Assembly (NCBI RefSeq): GCF_000712035.1
Contig: NZ_JONV01000009.1
Span: 1 to 64,000 of the forward strand
Source: Salinicoccus luteus DSM 17002
GTDB lineage: Bacteria > Bacillota > Bacilli > Staphylococcales > Salinicoccaceae
Reading direction: 5' to 3'
DNA length: 64,000 nt
Shown: piece after piece, positions 18,106-25,903 of the stretch
Layout: each line of letters starts with the position of its first letter
Position numbering within the stretch: the stretch's first letter is position 1
Translations under genes and position numbers: made by a program
Notes under the pieces: model-generated
Told to the model about the DNA's origin: nothing
What the model saw: only the letters and a program-made list of their open reading frames with translations
The model's database searches: none

Positions 18106-18118
18106 TTCACTCACATTA

Positions 18119-18358
18119 TTATTGTTCTTCCTTCACATATGGAAGCAATGCCATATGACGTGAACGCTTGATTGCTTTTGTAAGCTGGCGCTGATACTTC
18201 GCAGAAGTACCTGTTACACGTCTTGGAAGAATTTTACCACGTTCTGAAATGAACTTTTTAAGGAGATCTACTTCTTTATAGTCAATGTGCGTAATGCCAT
18301 TGGCTGTGAAGTAGCAAACCTTTTTACGGCGACGACCGCCTCTTCTTGGACCTGCCAT
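18119..18358 (-). CDS. rpsR: 30S ribosomal protein S18
   Basis: Component of the 30S platform that pairs with S6. The 79-residue protein shows the S18 signatures [24 protein letters not shown] and [34 protein letters not shown]. The start follows a strong ribosome binding site (GAGGAGG). In most Firmicutes rpsR directly follows rpsF-ssb; here modAB and a terminator lie between them, and rpsR has its own promoter with a leader of about 120 bases. Confidence 0.98.
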   Translation of the reverse strand: MAGPRRGGRRRKKVCYFTANGITHIDYKEVDLLKKFISERGKILPRRVTGTSAKYQRQLTKAIKRSRHMALLPYVKEEQ

Positions 18359-18487
18359 GAGTTATCCTCCTCTACAGATTGAATATTGCTATGCAGTAGT
18401 GTGTGGTACTGCAGACGCGTATTCACATCTATAATTTTAGTTATTTCCTGATGAACGTGTGTAAGTGTTTTTGTATGTGCATGGTAT

Positions 18488-18516
18488 ATTTTACACATTT
18501 CCATGCTTATTGTCAA
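18488..18516 (-). promoter_or_regulatory. rpsR promoter
   Basis: Minus strand: perfect -35 TTGACA (18511-18516), 17-base spacer, -10 TAAAAT (18488-18493), about 130 bases before rpsR. Confidence 0.8.
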
Positions 18517-18552
18517 TCAGTGATGCACAAATTGTTTTCTATAATCACACAA

Positions 18553-19239
18553 TTAAGCATTGCTGCTTTTCGTCCTTACAATGAAGAGCATGATGAATGA
18601 GATGACGACGATGGTGATGACCCACATCCAGGCAAGAGTCGTCTTTCCGGAATCCAGAGCGATATATATCGCTGTAGGCACAGTCTGTGTCCTGCCCGGT
18701 ATGTTCCCGGCGAACATCAGCGTGGCACCGAACTCTCCAAGCGCCCTGGCGAAGCTCAGTATACCTCCGGCCATCAAGGCTTTTGAGGCAAGAGGGATGG
18801 AGATGCTGAAGAATGTCTGCAGACTGGTCGCCCCATCCACTTTGGCCGCCTCTTCAATATCTCTATCAATATTCTGAAACCCTGCTTTGGCAGACTGGTA
18901 CATCAGGGGGAAGGCGACGACAGCGCTTGCGATTACCGCAGCATACCAGGTGAAGATGACGGGCTGGTTGAAAATATAGGTGATCCAGCCACCGATCAGA
19001 CTATTGTTGCCGAAGATCACGATCAGCAGAAAACCGATGACTGTCGGTGGCAGTACAAGCGGCAGCATGATGAGGGTCTCGACAATTGATTGCCCGGGAA
19101 ATTTTTTGTCCGCCATCCATTTGCCCATGAGCGTACCTAAAATGAGAACGATGATGAAGGCCAGGATGGAAACCCGGATCGACAGCCGGATCGGATCCAG
19201 GAATTCTTCAAATGTAATGTTACTGAACAGTGAATCCAT
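18553..19239 (-). CDS. modB: Molybdate ABC transporter permease
   Basis: Inner-membrane channel of a molybdate (or tungstate) importer. About 228 residues with five to six membrane helices and the ABC-permease EAA loop (EEAAKVDGATSLQTFFSISIPLA). ALGEFGATLMFAGNIPGRTQT is the ModB signature. The ATG at 19239 is preferred over the TTG at 19248 because the ribosome binding site AAAGGTG lies ten bases before it. It overlaps modA by 20 bases. No modC ATPase gene follows; the next gene is rpsR, so the ATPase must come from elsewhere or be shared. Confidence 0.93.
   Translation of the reverse strand: MDSLFSNITFEEFLDPIRLSIRVSILAFIIVLILGTLMGKWMADKKFPGQSIVETLIMLPLVLPPTVIGFLLIVIFGNNSLIGGWITYIFNQPVIFTWYAAVIASAVVAFPLMYQSAKAGFQNIDRDIEEAAKVDGATSLQTFFSISIPLASKALMAGGILSFARALGEFGATLMFAGNIPGRTQTVPTAIYIALDSGKTTLAWMWVITIVVISFIMLFIVRTKSSNA
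19089..19102. promoter_or_regulatory. Near-consensus Noc-binding site in modB
   Basis: ATTGCCCGGGAAAT differs by one base from ATTTCCCGGGAAAT. It lies within the modB coding region on the left arm. Confidence 0.5.
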
Positions 19240-19987
19240 ATGCTTCAAACACCTTTAGAGCCGCTTCAGATTGAAGGAATTCATAGAATTCCACAGCGGT
19301 TTCATGATTTGGGGAATCCTCCACCACACCTGCAGGGTATGTGATGGCCGTATGGAGGGAGGCCGGAAATTCATGGACAACCTTCACCTTACTGCTTAAA
19401 AGGGCATCCGTATGATAGACGATTCCTGCTTCAACATTCCCCGTCTCTACATAAGATAACACTTGTCTCACGTCCTTTGCATAGACGATATCTTCTTCTA
19501 CCTCCTTGAAGATGTCCAGGGATTCCAATGCTTCCCTCGCGTACATGCCTGCAGGGACAGCACTCGGTGTGCCGATAGAAATCTTCCCAATGTGATTGAG
19601 GTCCTCCGGGGCAAGTGCCTTCCCGTCTTCAGGGGTGATGAGCACAAGGGAGTTCCCGAGGAATTCCGTGTTTGCTGAAGGATCTATCACTCCTTCATCC
19701 AGCAGCAGCTGGAACTTATCCTCTGCCGCCGAAATGAACAGGTCGGCCGGTGCGCCCTGGGAGATCTGCTGCTGCAGGGAACCCGATCCTCCAAAGTTGA
19801 AGGACAGGTCTACATCCGGATGCGCTTCTTCATAGAGTGCTGCGACTTCCTCCATCGCATCGCTCAAGCTTGCCGCTGCCGAGATGGTGACCTCCTGTCC
19901 ACTGTTCCCTGTTGCACTGTTGCTGCACCCCATCATTATTAAAAGCATGCACACCATGCCTATCCATGCCAAAGCACCCTTTTTCAT
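19220..19987 (-). CDS. modA: Molybdate ABC transporter substrate-binding lipoprotein
   Basis: Extracellular molybdate-binding lipoprotein. The 255-residue protein has a lipoprotein signal (LLIMMGCSNS; lipidated Cys21), then the ModA fold with VTISAAASLSDAMEEVA, FNFGGSGSLQQQISQGAPADLFISA and VETGNVEAGIVYHTDA. The start codon is the first ATG of a typical lipoprotein signal peptide. It overlaps modB and lies 211 bases downstream of ssb, past a terminator, so it has its own transcript. Sulfate-binding is unlikely given the motifs. Confidence 0.95.
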   Translation of the reverse strand: MKKGALAWIGMVCMLLIMMGCSNSATGNSGQEVTISAAASLSDAMEEVAALYEEAHPDVDLSFNFGGSGSLQQQISQGAPADLFISAAEDKFQLLLDEGVIDPSANTEFLGNSLVLITPEDGKALAPEDLNHIGKISIGTPSAVPAGMYAREALESLDIFKEVEEDIVYAKDVRQVLSYVETGNVEAGIVYHTDALLSSKVKVVHEFPASLHTAITYPAGVVEDSPNHETAVEFYEFLQSEAALKVFEAYGFTVQ

Positions 19988-20077
19988 AAAAGCTCTCCAA
20001 TCTAAATGTATGCTTAATTGTCATTATAAACATTTCTCCTCCCTTAGAGAATATGCCAGGTGACGATTATTGTGAAT

Positions 20078-20110
20078 TAAAAAAGGCATTCCGGGTTAAC
20101 CGGAATGCCT
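20078..20110 (-). terminator. Terminator after ssb
   Basis: Minus strand: GGCATTCCGG and CCGGAATGCC form a strong stem with a short TTAAC loop, followed by six T. It cuts the rpsF-ssb transcript off from modA and rpsR. Confidence 0.92.
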
Positions 20111-20198
20111 CGGGCATAGGATACACACACTATATCCTACACATGCACACACACACTTTTCACACGTCTATCGTTCATACCCGATTTTGGGGTATGGA

Positions 20199-20702
20199 TT
20201 AGAATGGTAGATCGTCATCACTGATGTCAACCGGTCCGTCTGCATTGGCAAATGGATTCTCCTCTTTTGAATCCTGTCTGGATTTCTGAGGTGCCGGTCT
20301 TGAACCAGTGGACTGGTTACCGTACGCATTCTGATAGCTATCTGCGGAATTATTATACTGTTGATTACTGCCTTGCCCTTGTACTTTAGGTTCCAGGAAC
20401 TGCACACTATCACACACTACTTCAGTCACATATACTCTTTGACCCTCTTTGTTCTCATAGGAACGGCTCTGCAATCTGCCGTCGACTCCCGCCAGACTGC
20501 CCTTCTTCAAGTACTGATTAACGTTCTCCGCCTGCTTGCGGAAAACGACACAGTTGATGAAGTCAGCCCCACGTTCGCCGTTCGCACTTGTGAACGGACG
20601 GTTGACTGCCAGAGTGAAGGTCGCTACAGATATATTACTTTGACTGACTTTCAGTTCGGGGTCTTTCGTAAGACGCCCTACCAATACAACACGGTTCAGC
20701 AT
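20199..20702 (-). CDS. ssb: Single-stranded DNA-binding protein
   Basis: Binds single-stranded DNA in replication and repair. The 167-residue protein has an OB-fold (MLNRVVLVGRLTKDPEL, NCVVFRKQAENVNQYLKKGS, about 1-105), a Gln/Ser/Asn-rich linker and the conserved acidic tip DISDDDLPF at the extreme C-terminus that recruits partner proteins. It lies 24 bases after rpsF. In related genomes rpsR would follow directly; here a terminator ends the unit. Confidence 0.98.
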   Translation of the reverse strand: MLNRVVLVGRLTKDPELKVSQSNISVATFTLAVNRPFTSANGERGADFINCVVFRKQAENVNQYLKKGSLAGVDGRLQSRSYENKEGQRVYVTEVVCDSVQFLEPKVQGQGSNQQYNNSADSYQNAYGNQSTGSRPAPQKSRQDSKEENPFANADGPVDISDDDLPF

Positions 20703-20726
20703 GTAATCAACTCCATTGTATTATTA

Positions 20727-21023
20727 CTATTTTTCAGCTTGTTCATCGCGCACAATGATATGACGAATGATATCATTGTTGATTTTGGCCAAACGATCGA
20801 ATTCATCTGTGGCTTCCACATCAGCATTCACTTTGATGATGTGATAAAAGCCTTCGCTGAAATCTTCGATTTCATAAGCAAGACGACGTTTACCCCACTC
20901 TTTTGATTCGACGATTTCCGCACCTTGTGAAGTCAAAACGTTGTCAAAACGCTCAACAAGCGCCTGTTTCGCATCTTCTTCAATATTTGGGCGAATCACA
21001 TATAGTATTTCATATGCTCTCAT
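20727..21023 (-). CDS. rpsF: 30S ribosomal protein S6
   Basis: Binds S18 on the 30S platform. The 98-residue protein begins [17 protein letters not shown] and carries [24 protein letters not shown], both S6 signatures. ATG follows AAGGAGG. Its leader (21024-21104) can fold around a GGGCCGCTAAAGACC hairpin that resembles the S6:S18 autoregulatory motif. Confidence 0.98.
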   Translation of the reverse strand: MRAYEILYVIRPNIEEDAKQALVERFDNVLTSQGAEIVESKEWGKRRLAYEIEDFSEGFYHIIKVNADVEATDEFDRLAKINNDIIRHIIVRDEQAEK

Positions 21024-21040
21024 CTTCTACACCTCCTTAT

Positions 21041-21080
21041 GGTCTTTAGCGGCCCATTTCCGTAGAAATAAGCAAGGAAT
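21041..21080 (-). promoter_or_regulatory. Candidate S6:S18 autoregulatory hairpin in the rpsF leader
   Basis: Minus strand: CTTAT and ATAAG close a stem around TGGGCCGCTAAAGACCA, placing a CCG in an inner loop just before the ribosome binding site. Known rpsF leaders use such a CCG loop as the S6:S18 site. The fold was judged by eye. Confidence 0.4.
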
Positions 21081-21104
21081 AATTTTCATTACTCACAATC
21101 CGAT

Positions 21105-21133
21105 ATTATACCAGTGATCGGTTCTTTTTACAA
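21105..21133 (-). promoter_or_regulatory. rpsF promoter
   Basis: Minus strand: -35 TTGTAA (21128-21133), 17-base spacer, perfect -10 TATAAT (21105-21110). Confidence 0.8.
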
Positions 21134-21139
21134 TCATTT

Positions 21140-22240
21140 TTACACATTGAATCTGAAATGGACGACGTCCCCGTCCTTCATGAGATAGTCCTTTCCTTCC
21201 AGACGGACCTTGCCCGCCTCCTTGGCCTTCGCCATGTTGCCATTCGCCACCAGATCATCATAGCTTACCGTCTCTGCACGGATGAAGCCTTTTTGGAAAT
21301 CAGTGTGGATGATGCCCGCACATTCGGGCGCCGACATGCCTTCCCTGAAGGTCCATGCCCGGACTTCCTCGACGCCTGCTGTAAAGTATGTTGCCAGACC
21401 TAGCAGGTTATATGCGGCTTTGATGAGCTTATCCAGTCCGGACTCCTCTATGCCGAGATCCTCCAGGAACATCTCCTTCTCATCCTCATCCAGCACCGCA
21501 ATCTCCTCTTCCACTTTTGCAGAAATCACGATGACTTCAGAGCCTTCTTTTTCTGCATATGCTTCGATGGATTTCAGGTATTCATTCTGTTCGAGATTGC
21601 CGAGTTCTTCTTCGGCCACATTCGCAACGTACAGCATCGGCTTCTGCGTCAGCAGATGGAGGTTCTTGACCTGCTTCGCCTCTTCAGCTGTGAATTCAAG
21701 GGCCCTGACCGGACGGTCGTTCTCAAGCCCTTCCTTGATCTTGGAAAGCAATGCAAGTTCAGCCATTGAATCCTTATCCTTCTGCTTCGCCATCTTCTCG
21801 AGGCGCGGTATCCGTTTCTCCACACTTTCCAGGTCCGCAAAAATCAGTTCCATGTTGATGATTTCGATATCATCAATCGGATCGACCTTGCCGGATACGT
21901 GTGTGACATTCTCGTCATCGAATGCGCGTACCACTTGGCATATCGCGTCCACTTCGCGGATGTGGGCGAGGAATTTGTTGCCCAGTCCTTCACCTTTGGA
22001 TGCACCTTTGACAATGCCTGCGATATCTGTAAATTCAAATGCTGTAGGAATGGTCTTTTTCGGTTCGACAATTTCAGTCAGTACATTCAATCTCTCGTCC
22101 GGCACTTCAACGATGCCGACATTCGGATCGATGGTGGCGAAAGGGTAGTTTGCCGCGAGTGCACCTGCTTTGGTTATTGCGTTGAATAATGTCGATTTGC
22201 CGACGTTCGGCAACCCGACGATCCCTGCTGTCAGAGCCAT
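21140..22240 (-). CDS. ychF: Redox-regulated ATPase YchF (Obg-like)
   Basis: An Obg-family P-loop ATPase that associates with ribosomes. The 366-residue protein starts with GIVGLPNVGKSTLFNAIT (G1), DIAGIVKGASKGEGLGN (G3), an NVAEEE in place of the NKxD motif typical of GTPases, and a C-terminal TGS domain ending GDVVHFRFNV. It lies 12 bases after a DUF951 gene; parB, mscS, DUF951 and ychF are closely packed and probably share a transcript. Confidence 0.97.
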   Translation of the reverse strand: MALTAGIVGLPNVGKSTLFNAITKAGALAANYPFATIDPNVGIVEVPDERLNVLTEIVEPKKTIPTAFEFTDIAGIVKGASKGEGLGNKFLAHIREVDAICQVVRAFDDENVTHVSGKVDPIDDIEIINMELIFADLESVEKRIPRLEKMAKQKDKDSMAELALLSKIKEGLENDRPVRALEFTAEEAKQVKNLHLLTQKPMLYVANVAEEELGNLEQNEYLKSIEAYAEKEGSEVIVISAKVEEEIAVLDEDEKEMFLEDLGIEESGLDKLIKAAYNLLGLATYFTAGVEEVRAWTFREGMSAPECAGIIHTDFQKGFIRAETVSYDDLVANGNMAKAKEAGKVRLEGKDYLMKDGDVVHFRFNV

Positions 22241-22252
22241 TTATAATCACCT

Positions 22253-22447
22253 TTATGCTTCATATTTTTTTCTTACCATTTTCATTCTCTTTTCGAAATC
22301 ACGACGCGGCATCATGATGACCCGGTCGCACTGGTTGCACTTGATCTTGATGTCCGCCCCCATGCGGGTGATGGAGAACAGCCTGCTGCCGCACGGATGC
22401 GGCTTCTTCATTTCAACGATATCATTCAGACCATATTCTTTTGTCAT
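22253..22447 (-). CDS. DUF951 family protein
   Basis: A 64-residue basic protein found next to ychF in many Firmicutes; function unknown. It carries KKPHPCGSRLFSITRMGADIKIKCNQCDRVIMMPR; C, C and C in the PC and CNQC positions may bind metal or form a small nucleic-acid-binding fold. It starts two bases after the mscS stop codon. Confidence 0.9.
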   Translation of the reverse strand: MTKEYGLNDIVEMKKPHPCGSRLFSITRMGADIKIKCNQCDRVIMMPRRDFEKRMKMVRKKYEA

Positions 22448-22449
22448 GA

Positions 22450-23391
22450 TTACTCACCTTCATCTTTAGCCATTTTATCATCAAAATCCTGTATGTCCAT
22501 TTTAGGTACGGAGATATAGATGCCTTTGTCCTCAAGATGGTTCTTGATCGCTTTTCTCATGCGGCGTGTCACCCCAAAGTGCTCCATCGGCTGTGTCTCG
22601 AGCATTACCCGGATGATGGCTTCACCATTCTGTATGCCCTGCAGCCCAAGGATTTCGGGCTTGGAGACAAGCATCTCCTCTTCCTGCCAACGGGCTTCAA
22701 AGAAACGCTCCAATATATCCTCGACTGCATCGAGGTCCTCTTCCACCGAAACATTCATATCCAGCATGGATATCGCATTGTAGCGGGAGAAGTTGACGAC
22801 TTCGTTGATGGTGCCGTTCGGGATGATGAAGAGTTCGCCCTCCCATCCCTGGATTTTGGATGCACGAAGGCCGAGGGACAGCACTTCACCCTCGGCGACC
22901 GTCGTACCGGAAGTGTTCACCCTGACAAAGTCGCCCTTGTCGAACTGGTTCTCGAGAATGATGAAGAACCCCGTAATCATGTCCTTCACAAGGCTCTGTG
23001 CACCAAAACCGATTGCCAGACCGACGACTCCGGCACCGGCGAGGAGCGTCCTTACAGGCAGGCTGAACGTTTCAAGGACCATCATGATGACGACGAACCA
23101 TATGAATACCGTAGCGGCATTCTGCAGCACGTTGATCAACGTCTGGTTGCGCTTGTTGTTCCCTTTCATACGGGACTTCGATTTGACCTTGAAGAAATTC
23201 TCGATCATCCTGTTGGCGATTCTGACGAGAATCATCGCCGCAATGAGCAGTATGAGTGCCCGTATCACCTTTGAAGCGATGCTTATCCACAGCTCAGGTT
23301 CGCTCAAATTATCCATAATTTCACTGATGAACATGAACGATTCATCAGCTGTTGTCATCAGTATATTCGCTAACACTGCTTCCACCTTCAC
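22450..23391 (-). CDS. Small-conductance mechanosensitive channel (MscS family)
   Basis: Membrane channel that opens under tension on osmotic downshock. The protein has an N-terminal stretch with three membrane helices (about residues 40-150), the pore and beta-domain signature GAQSLVKDMITGFFIILENQFDKGDFV, and a C-terminal alpha-beta domain. The start is uncertain: the GTG at 23391 is given, but a GTG five codons later (23376) has better spacing to GGTGG. Placement after parB and before DUF951-ychF is common in the group. Confidence 0.9.
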   Translation of the reverse strand: MKVEAVLANILMTTADESFMFISEIMDNLSEPELWISIASKVIRALILLIAAMILVRIANRMIENFFKVKSKSRMKGNNKRNQTLINVLQNAATVFIWFVVIMMVLETFSLPVRTLLAGAGVVGLAIGFGAQSLVKDMITGFFIILENQFDKGDFVRVNTSGTTVAEGEVLSLGLRASKIQGWEGELFIIPNGTINEVVNFSRYNAISMLDMNVSVEEDLDAVEDILERFFEARWQEEEMLVSKPEILGLQGIQNGEAIIRVMLETQPMEHFGVTRRMRKAIKNHLEDKGIYISVPKMDIQDFDDKMAKDEGE

Positions 23392-23399
23392 TTTCCAGT

Positions 23400-24251
23400 T
23401 TACTTGTCTTCCAGCATGGAGATGAGCCGTTTGAACTCTTCTTCATTCCTGAACTCGAATGATATCGTTCCTTTTTTCCGCTTCTTCTTTATCTCTACTG
23501 CCGTTCCGAACTGTTCCTTAAGCATCGTCTCATGCTTCTCTATGAACTTCGGCTTGTCTTGCTTCTGCTTTCTCTTGACAGGCCCTTCCTGCAGACTTTT
23601 GACATGGGCTTCGAGGGCTCTGACGCTCAATCCTTCGTCGATGGCGTGTTTTGCGGCGCGTTCCATCTGGAGGGGGTCTTTGAGTGCCAGAAGTGTCCTT
23701 CCGTGTGCGCCTGAGAGCATCTCGTCATTGATCATCTGTCTGATGGCATTCGGCAGGTTGAGCAGTCTCAGCATATTTGCGATATAGGGCCGTGATTTGC
23801 CCAGCCGCTCAGCGACCTCATTCTGGGTGATATTCAAGGTGGTCATCAGCTGGCGGTAGCTCATCGCCTCTTCCAGGGGGTTGAGGTTTTCACGCTGCAG
23901 GTTCTCAATGATGGCAAGCTCCATCATTTCGGTATCCGTCATCTCCTTGACGATTGCGGGAATGGTTTCCCTGCCGAGCATACTGCATGCCCTGTACCTT
24001 CTTTCCCCTGCCACGATATCGTAGCCCTTGACCGATTTCCTCACCACGATGGGCTGGATTACGCCATGCGTTCCAATGGAATCCGCCAGTTCCCTGAGCT
24101 TCTCCTCATTGAACTCCATACGGGGCTGATAGGGATTTCTTCTGATTTCGGAAATTTTGAGTTCGATGACCGTCTCACCTTCCTTGCTGCTGGAAAATAA
24201 AGCATCCAGTCCCTTTCCCAGGCTCTTTCCCAGTCCTTTTTGCCTTGCCAT
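23400..24251 (-). CDS. parB: Chromosome-partitioning protein ParB (Spo0J)
   Basis: CTP-dependent clamp that binds parS sites near the origin. The 283-residue protein has the N-terminal motif NPYQPRMEF, the CTPase motif GERRYRACSML, a helix-turn-helix (TQNEVAERLGKSRPYIANMLRLLNLP) and a C-terminal dimerisation region. No parA gene is adjacent, as in staphylococci. It is a paralogue of noc, the next gene upstream. I found no consensus parS site in the window. Confidence 0.96.
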   Translation of the reverse strand: MARQKGLGKSLGKGLDALFSSSKEGETVIELKISEIRRNPYQPRMEFNEEKLRELADSIGTHGVIQPIVVRKSVKGYDIVAGERRYRACSMLGRETIPAIVKEMTDTEMMELAIIENLQRENLNPLEEAMSYRQLMTTLNITQNEVAERLGKSRPYIANMLRLLNLPNAIRQMINDEMLSGAHGRTLLALKDPLQMERAAKHAIDEGLSVRALEAHVKSLQEGPVKRKQKQDKPKFIEKHETMLKEQFGTAVEIKKKRKKGTISFEFRNEEEFKRLISMLEDK

Positions 24252-24303
24252 GCGCCACTACCTCCAGTGCAGGGTTCTCATAAGTATAAAATCACATGCT
24301 GTC

Positions 24304-24331
24304 ATTATATCAGCCAACCTGCCCATTGTAA
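24304..24331 (-). promoter_or_regulatory. parB promoter
   Basis: Minus strand: -35 TTACAA (24326-24331), 16-base spacer, -10 TATAAT (24304-24309), immediately after the noc terminator. Confidence 0.7.
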
Positions 24332-24336
24332 CATAA

Positions 24337-24361
24337 GAAAAACACCCACACAGTGAGTGTC
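24337..24361 (-). terminator. Terminator after noc
   Basis: Minus strand: ACACTCA and TGGGTGT form a stem with a G-T pair, followed by TTTTTC. It closes the long rnpA-to-noc unit. Confidence 0.7.
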
Positions 24362-25173
24362 TATCTATAGATCTTGATCGTCACTTCATGGAACGCATCC
24401 TCATCGGCCGACTCATAGGATACATTGAATCCCTTGTCCTTCAGCCTGTCCACTTCGCGGTTGAGGTCGTTCAGTATGAAGGACATGTCCTCATCGAAAT
24501 CCAGTTCATCATTGACGTGCTTCAGCCTCTTCTTGACTGCGTGCTCCGTCTCTTTCACCGTCATTTTTTGCTTTCTGATGTCTTCAAGCATCTCTTCCTG
24601 ACCCGCATCCTCCAGGCTGAGGAGGGATCTTGCATGGCGTTCGGTGATCTCCTGCTTCTGGAGGGCTTCGATCACCTCATCGGACAATTTCAGGAGACGC
24701 AGCTTGTTGGCGATGAAGGACTGGCTCTTGCCGAGATTCTGCGCAAGATTCTTCTGGGTGATGCCGTCCATCTTGAGGAGCTTCTTATAGGCTTTCGCCT
24801 CTTCTATGCTGGAGAGGTTCTCCCGCTGTATGTTTTCTATCAGTGCAATCGCTGCGGATTCGGTATCGGTCAGATATTTCACGATGACCTCCGCTTCTTC
24901 ACGGTTGAGCATCTTCAGCGCCCTGAACCTGCGCTCCCCTGCAATGATTTCAAACATGCCCTCCTCTATCGGACGGACAGTGATCGGCTGCAGGAGACCA
25001 TGCTCCTCTATGGAGTCCGCCAGTTCACGTATGCGGTCGCGGTCGAATGCGGTCCTCGGCTGATAACGGTTCGGTACGATATTTTCCATCGGCAAGTGTT
25101 GCAGGGATACATTCTCCTGCTGATCTTCACTTTTGTCTATCAAGCCGAAAAGTCTTGAAAATGGTTTTTTCAC
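24361..25173 (-). CDS. noc: Nucleoid occlusion protein Noc
   Basis: ParB-like CTPase that binds Noc-box DNA and the membrane, blocking division over the nucleoid. About 270 residues. The N-terminus KKPFSRLFGLIDKSE is the amphipathic membrane-targeting helix. NRYQPRTAFD, GERRFRALKML and a helix-turn-helix (TQKNLAQNLGKSQSFIANKLRLLKLS) follow. I chose the GTG at 25173 because AGGTGG lies five bases before it and the product then begins MKKPFSRLF as in other Noc proteins. Two near-consensus Noc-binding sites lie elsewhere in this window. Confidence 0.93.
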   Translation of the reverse strand: MKKPFSRLFGLIDKSEDQQENVSLQHLPMENIVPNRYQPRTAFDRDRIRELADSIEEHGLLQPITVRPIEEGMFEIIAGERRFRALKMLNREEAEVIVKYLTDTESAAIALIENIQRENLSSIEEAKAYKKLLKMDGITQKNLAQNLGKSQSFIANKLRLLKLSDEVIEALQKQEITERHARSLLSLEDAGQEEMLEDIRKQKMTVKETEHAVKKRLKHVNDELDFDEDMSFILNDLNREVDRLKDKGFNVSYESADEDAFHEVTIKIYR

Positions 25174-25186
25174 GTGCACCACCTGC

Positions 25187-25903
25187 CTATTGTTTTAATG
25201 GAGATTTGTTTGGTGTACCCGGCTTTCGCGGATACTTCTTCGGAGTCTTCCTCTTCTTCACGATCTCGAGGATATGGCGTTCGCTGTCCTCCTCCGGAAG
25301 GGTGAAGTTGTGGGTATCCACAAGCTCACCTCCAAGGAGGTCCAGTGCGAATTGGCTTTCCTCCAGCTCCTCGATGCCCTTTCTGCCTTTCAATACGATG
25401 AACCTGCCCCCTGTGCGTACGAGTGGCAGACAGAGCTCCGCCAGCACATTCAGCTGGGCGACGGCACGGGCCGTCACGATATCGAACATATGACGCTGGG
25501 CACCCTGTGCAAATGTCTCCGCCCGGTCATGGACCAGATGGATCTTGTCCAGATCGAGCTCTGCCGTCAGTTCATTCAGGAACAGTATGCGTTTGTTCAA
25601 TGAATCCACTATCGTCACTTTAAGGTCGGGTCTGACGATCTTCAGCGGGATGCTTGGAAAGCCCGCCCCCGCCCCGACGTCACATATGCTTGCATTTTCA
25701 GGAATATCCACATGGAAGAGCGGCGTCAGCGAATCATAGAAGTGTTTCAGATAGACGCCTGCTTCATCAGTTACGGCAGTCAGGTTCACCCGGTCATTCC
25801 ATTCGGCCAGCATTTCGAAGTATCTTCTGAATTGGGCGATCTGGCTATCGTCCAATATGATGCCCTGCTGTCGCAGTGCCTCTATGAATTGGGCTTCCTT
25901 CAT
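25187..25903 (-). CDS. rsmG: 16S rRNA (guanine-N7)-methyltransferase RsmG
   Basis: Methylates N7 of G527 in 16S rRNA using S-adenosylmethionine. The 238-residue protein has the SAM-binding motif [15 protein letters not shown], followed by [11 protein letters not shown] and [11 protein letters not shown]. The C-terminal end is a basic tail. The start overlaps the mnmG stop codon by four bases (ATGA), so translation is coupled. Confidence 0.96.
   Translation of the reverse strand: MKEAQFIEALRQQGIILDDSQIAQFRRYFEMLAEWNDRVNLTAVTDEAGVYLKHFYDSLTPLFHVDIPENASICDVGAGAGFPSIPLKIVRPDLKVTIVDSLNKRILFLNELTAELDLDKIHLVHDRAETFAQGAQRHMFDIVTARAVAQLNVLAELCLPLVRTGGRFIVLKGRKGIEELEESQFALDLLGGELVDTHNFTLPEEDSERHILEIVKKRKTPKKYPRKPGTPNKSPLKQ

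Noticed and set aside
25166-25181. parS-like sequence at the noc start (TTTTTCACGTGCACCA)
   Set aside because: Three mismatches to TGTTNCACGTGAAACA; a match this poor is expected about once by chance, and CACGTG here is part of the start region of noc.
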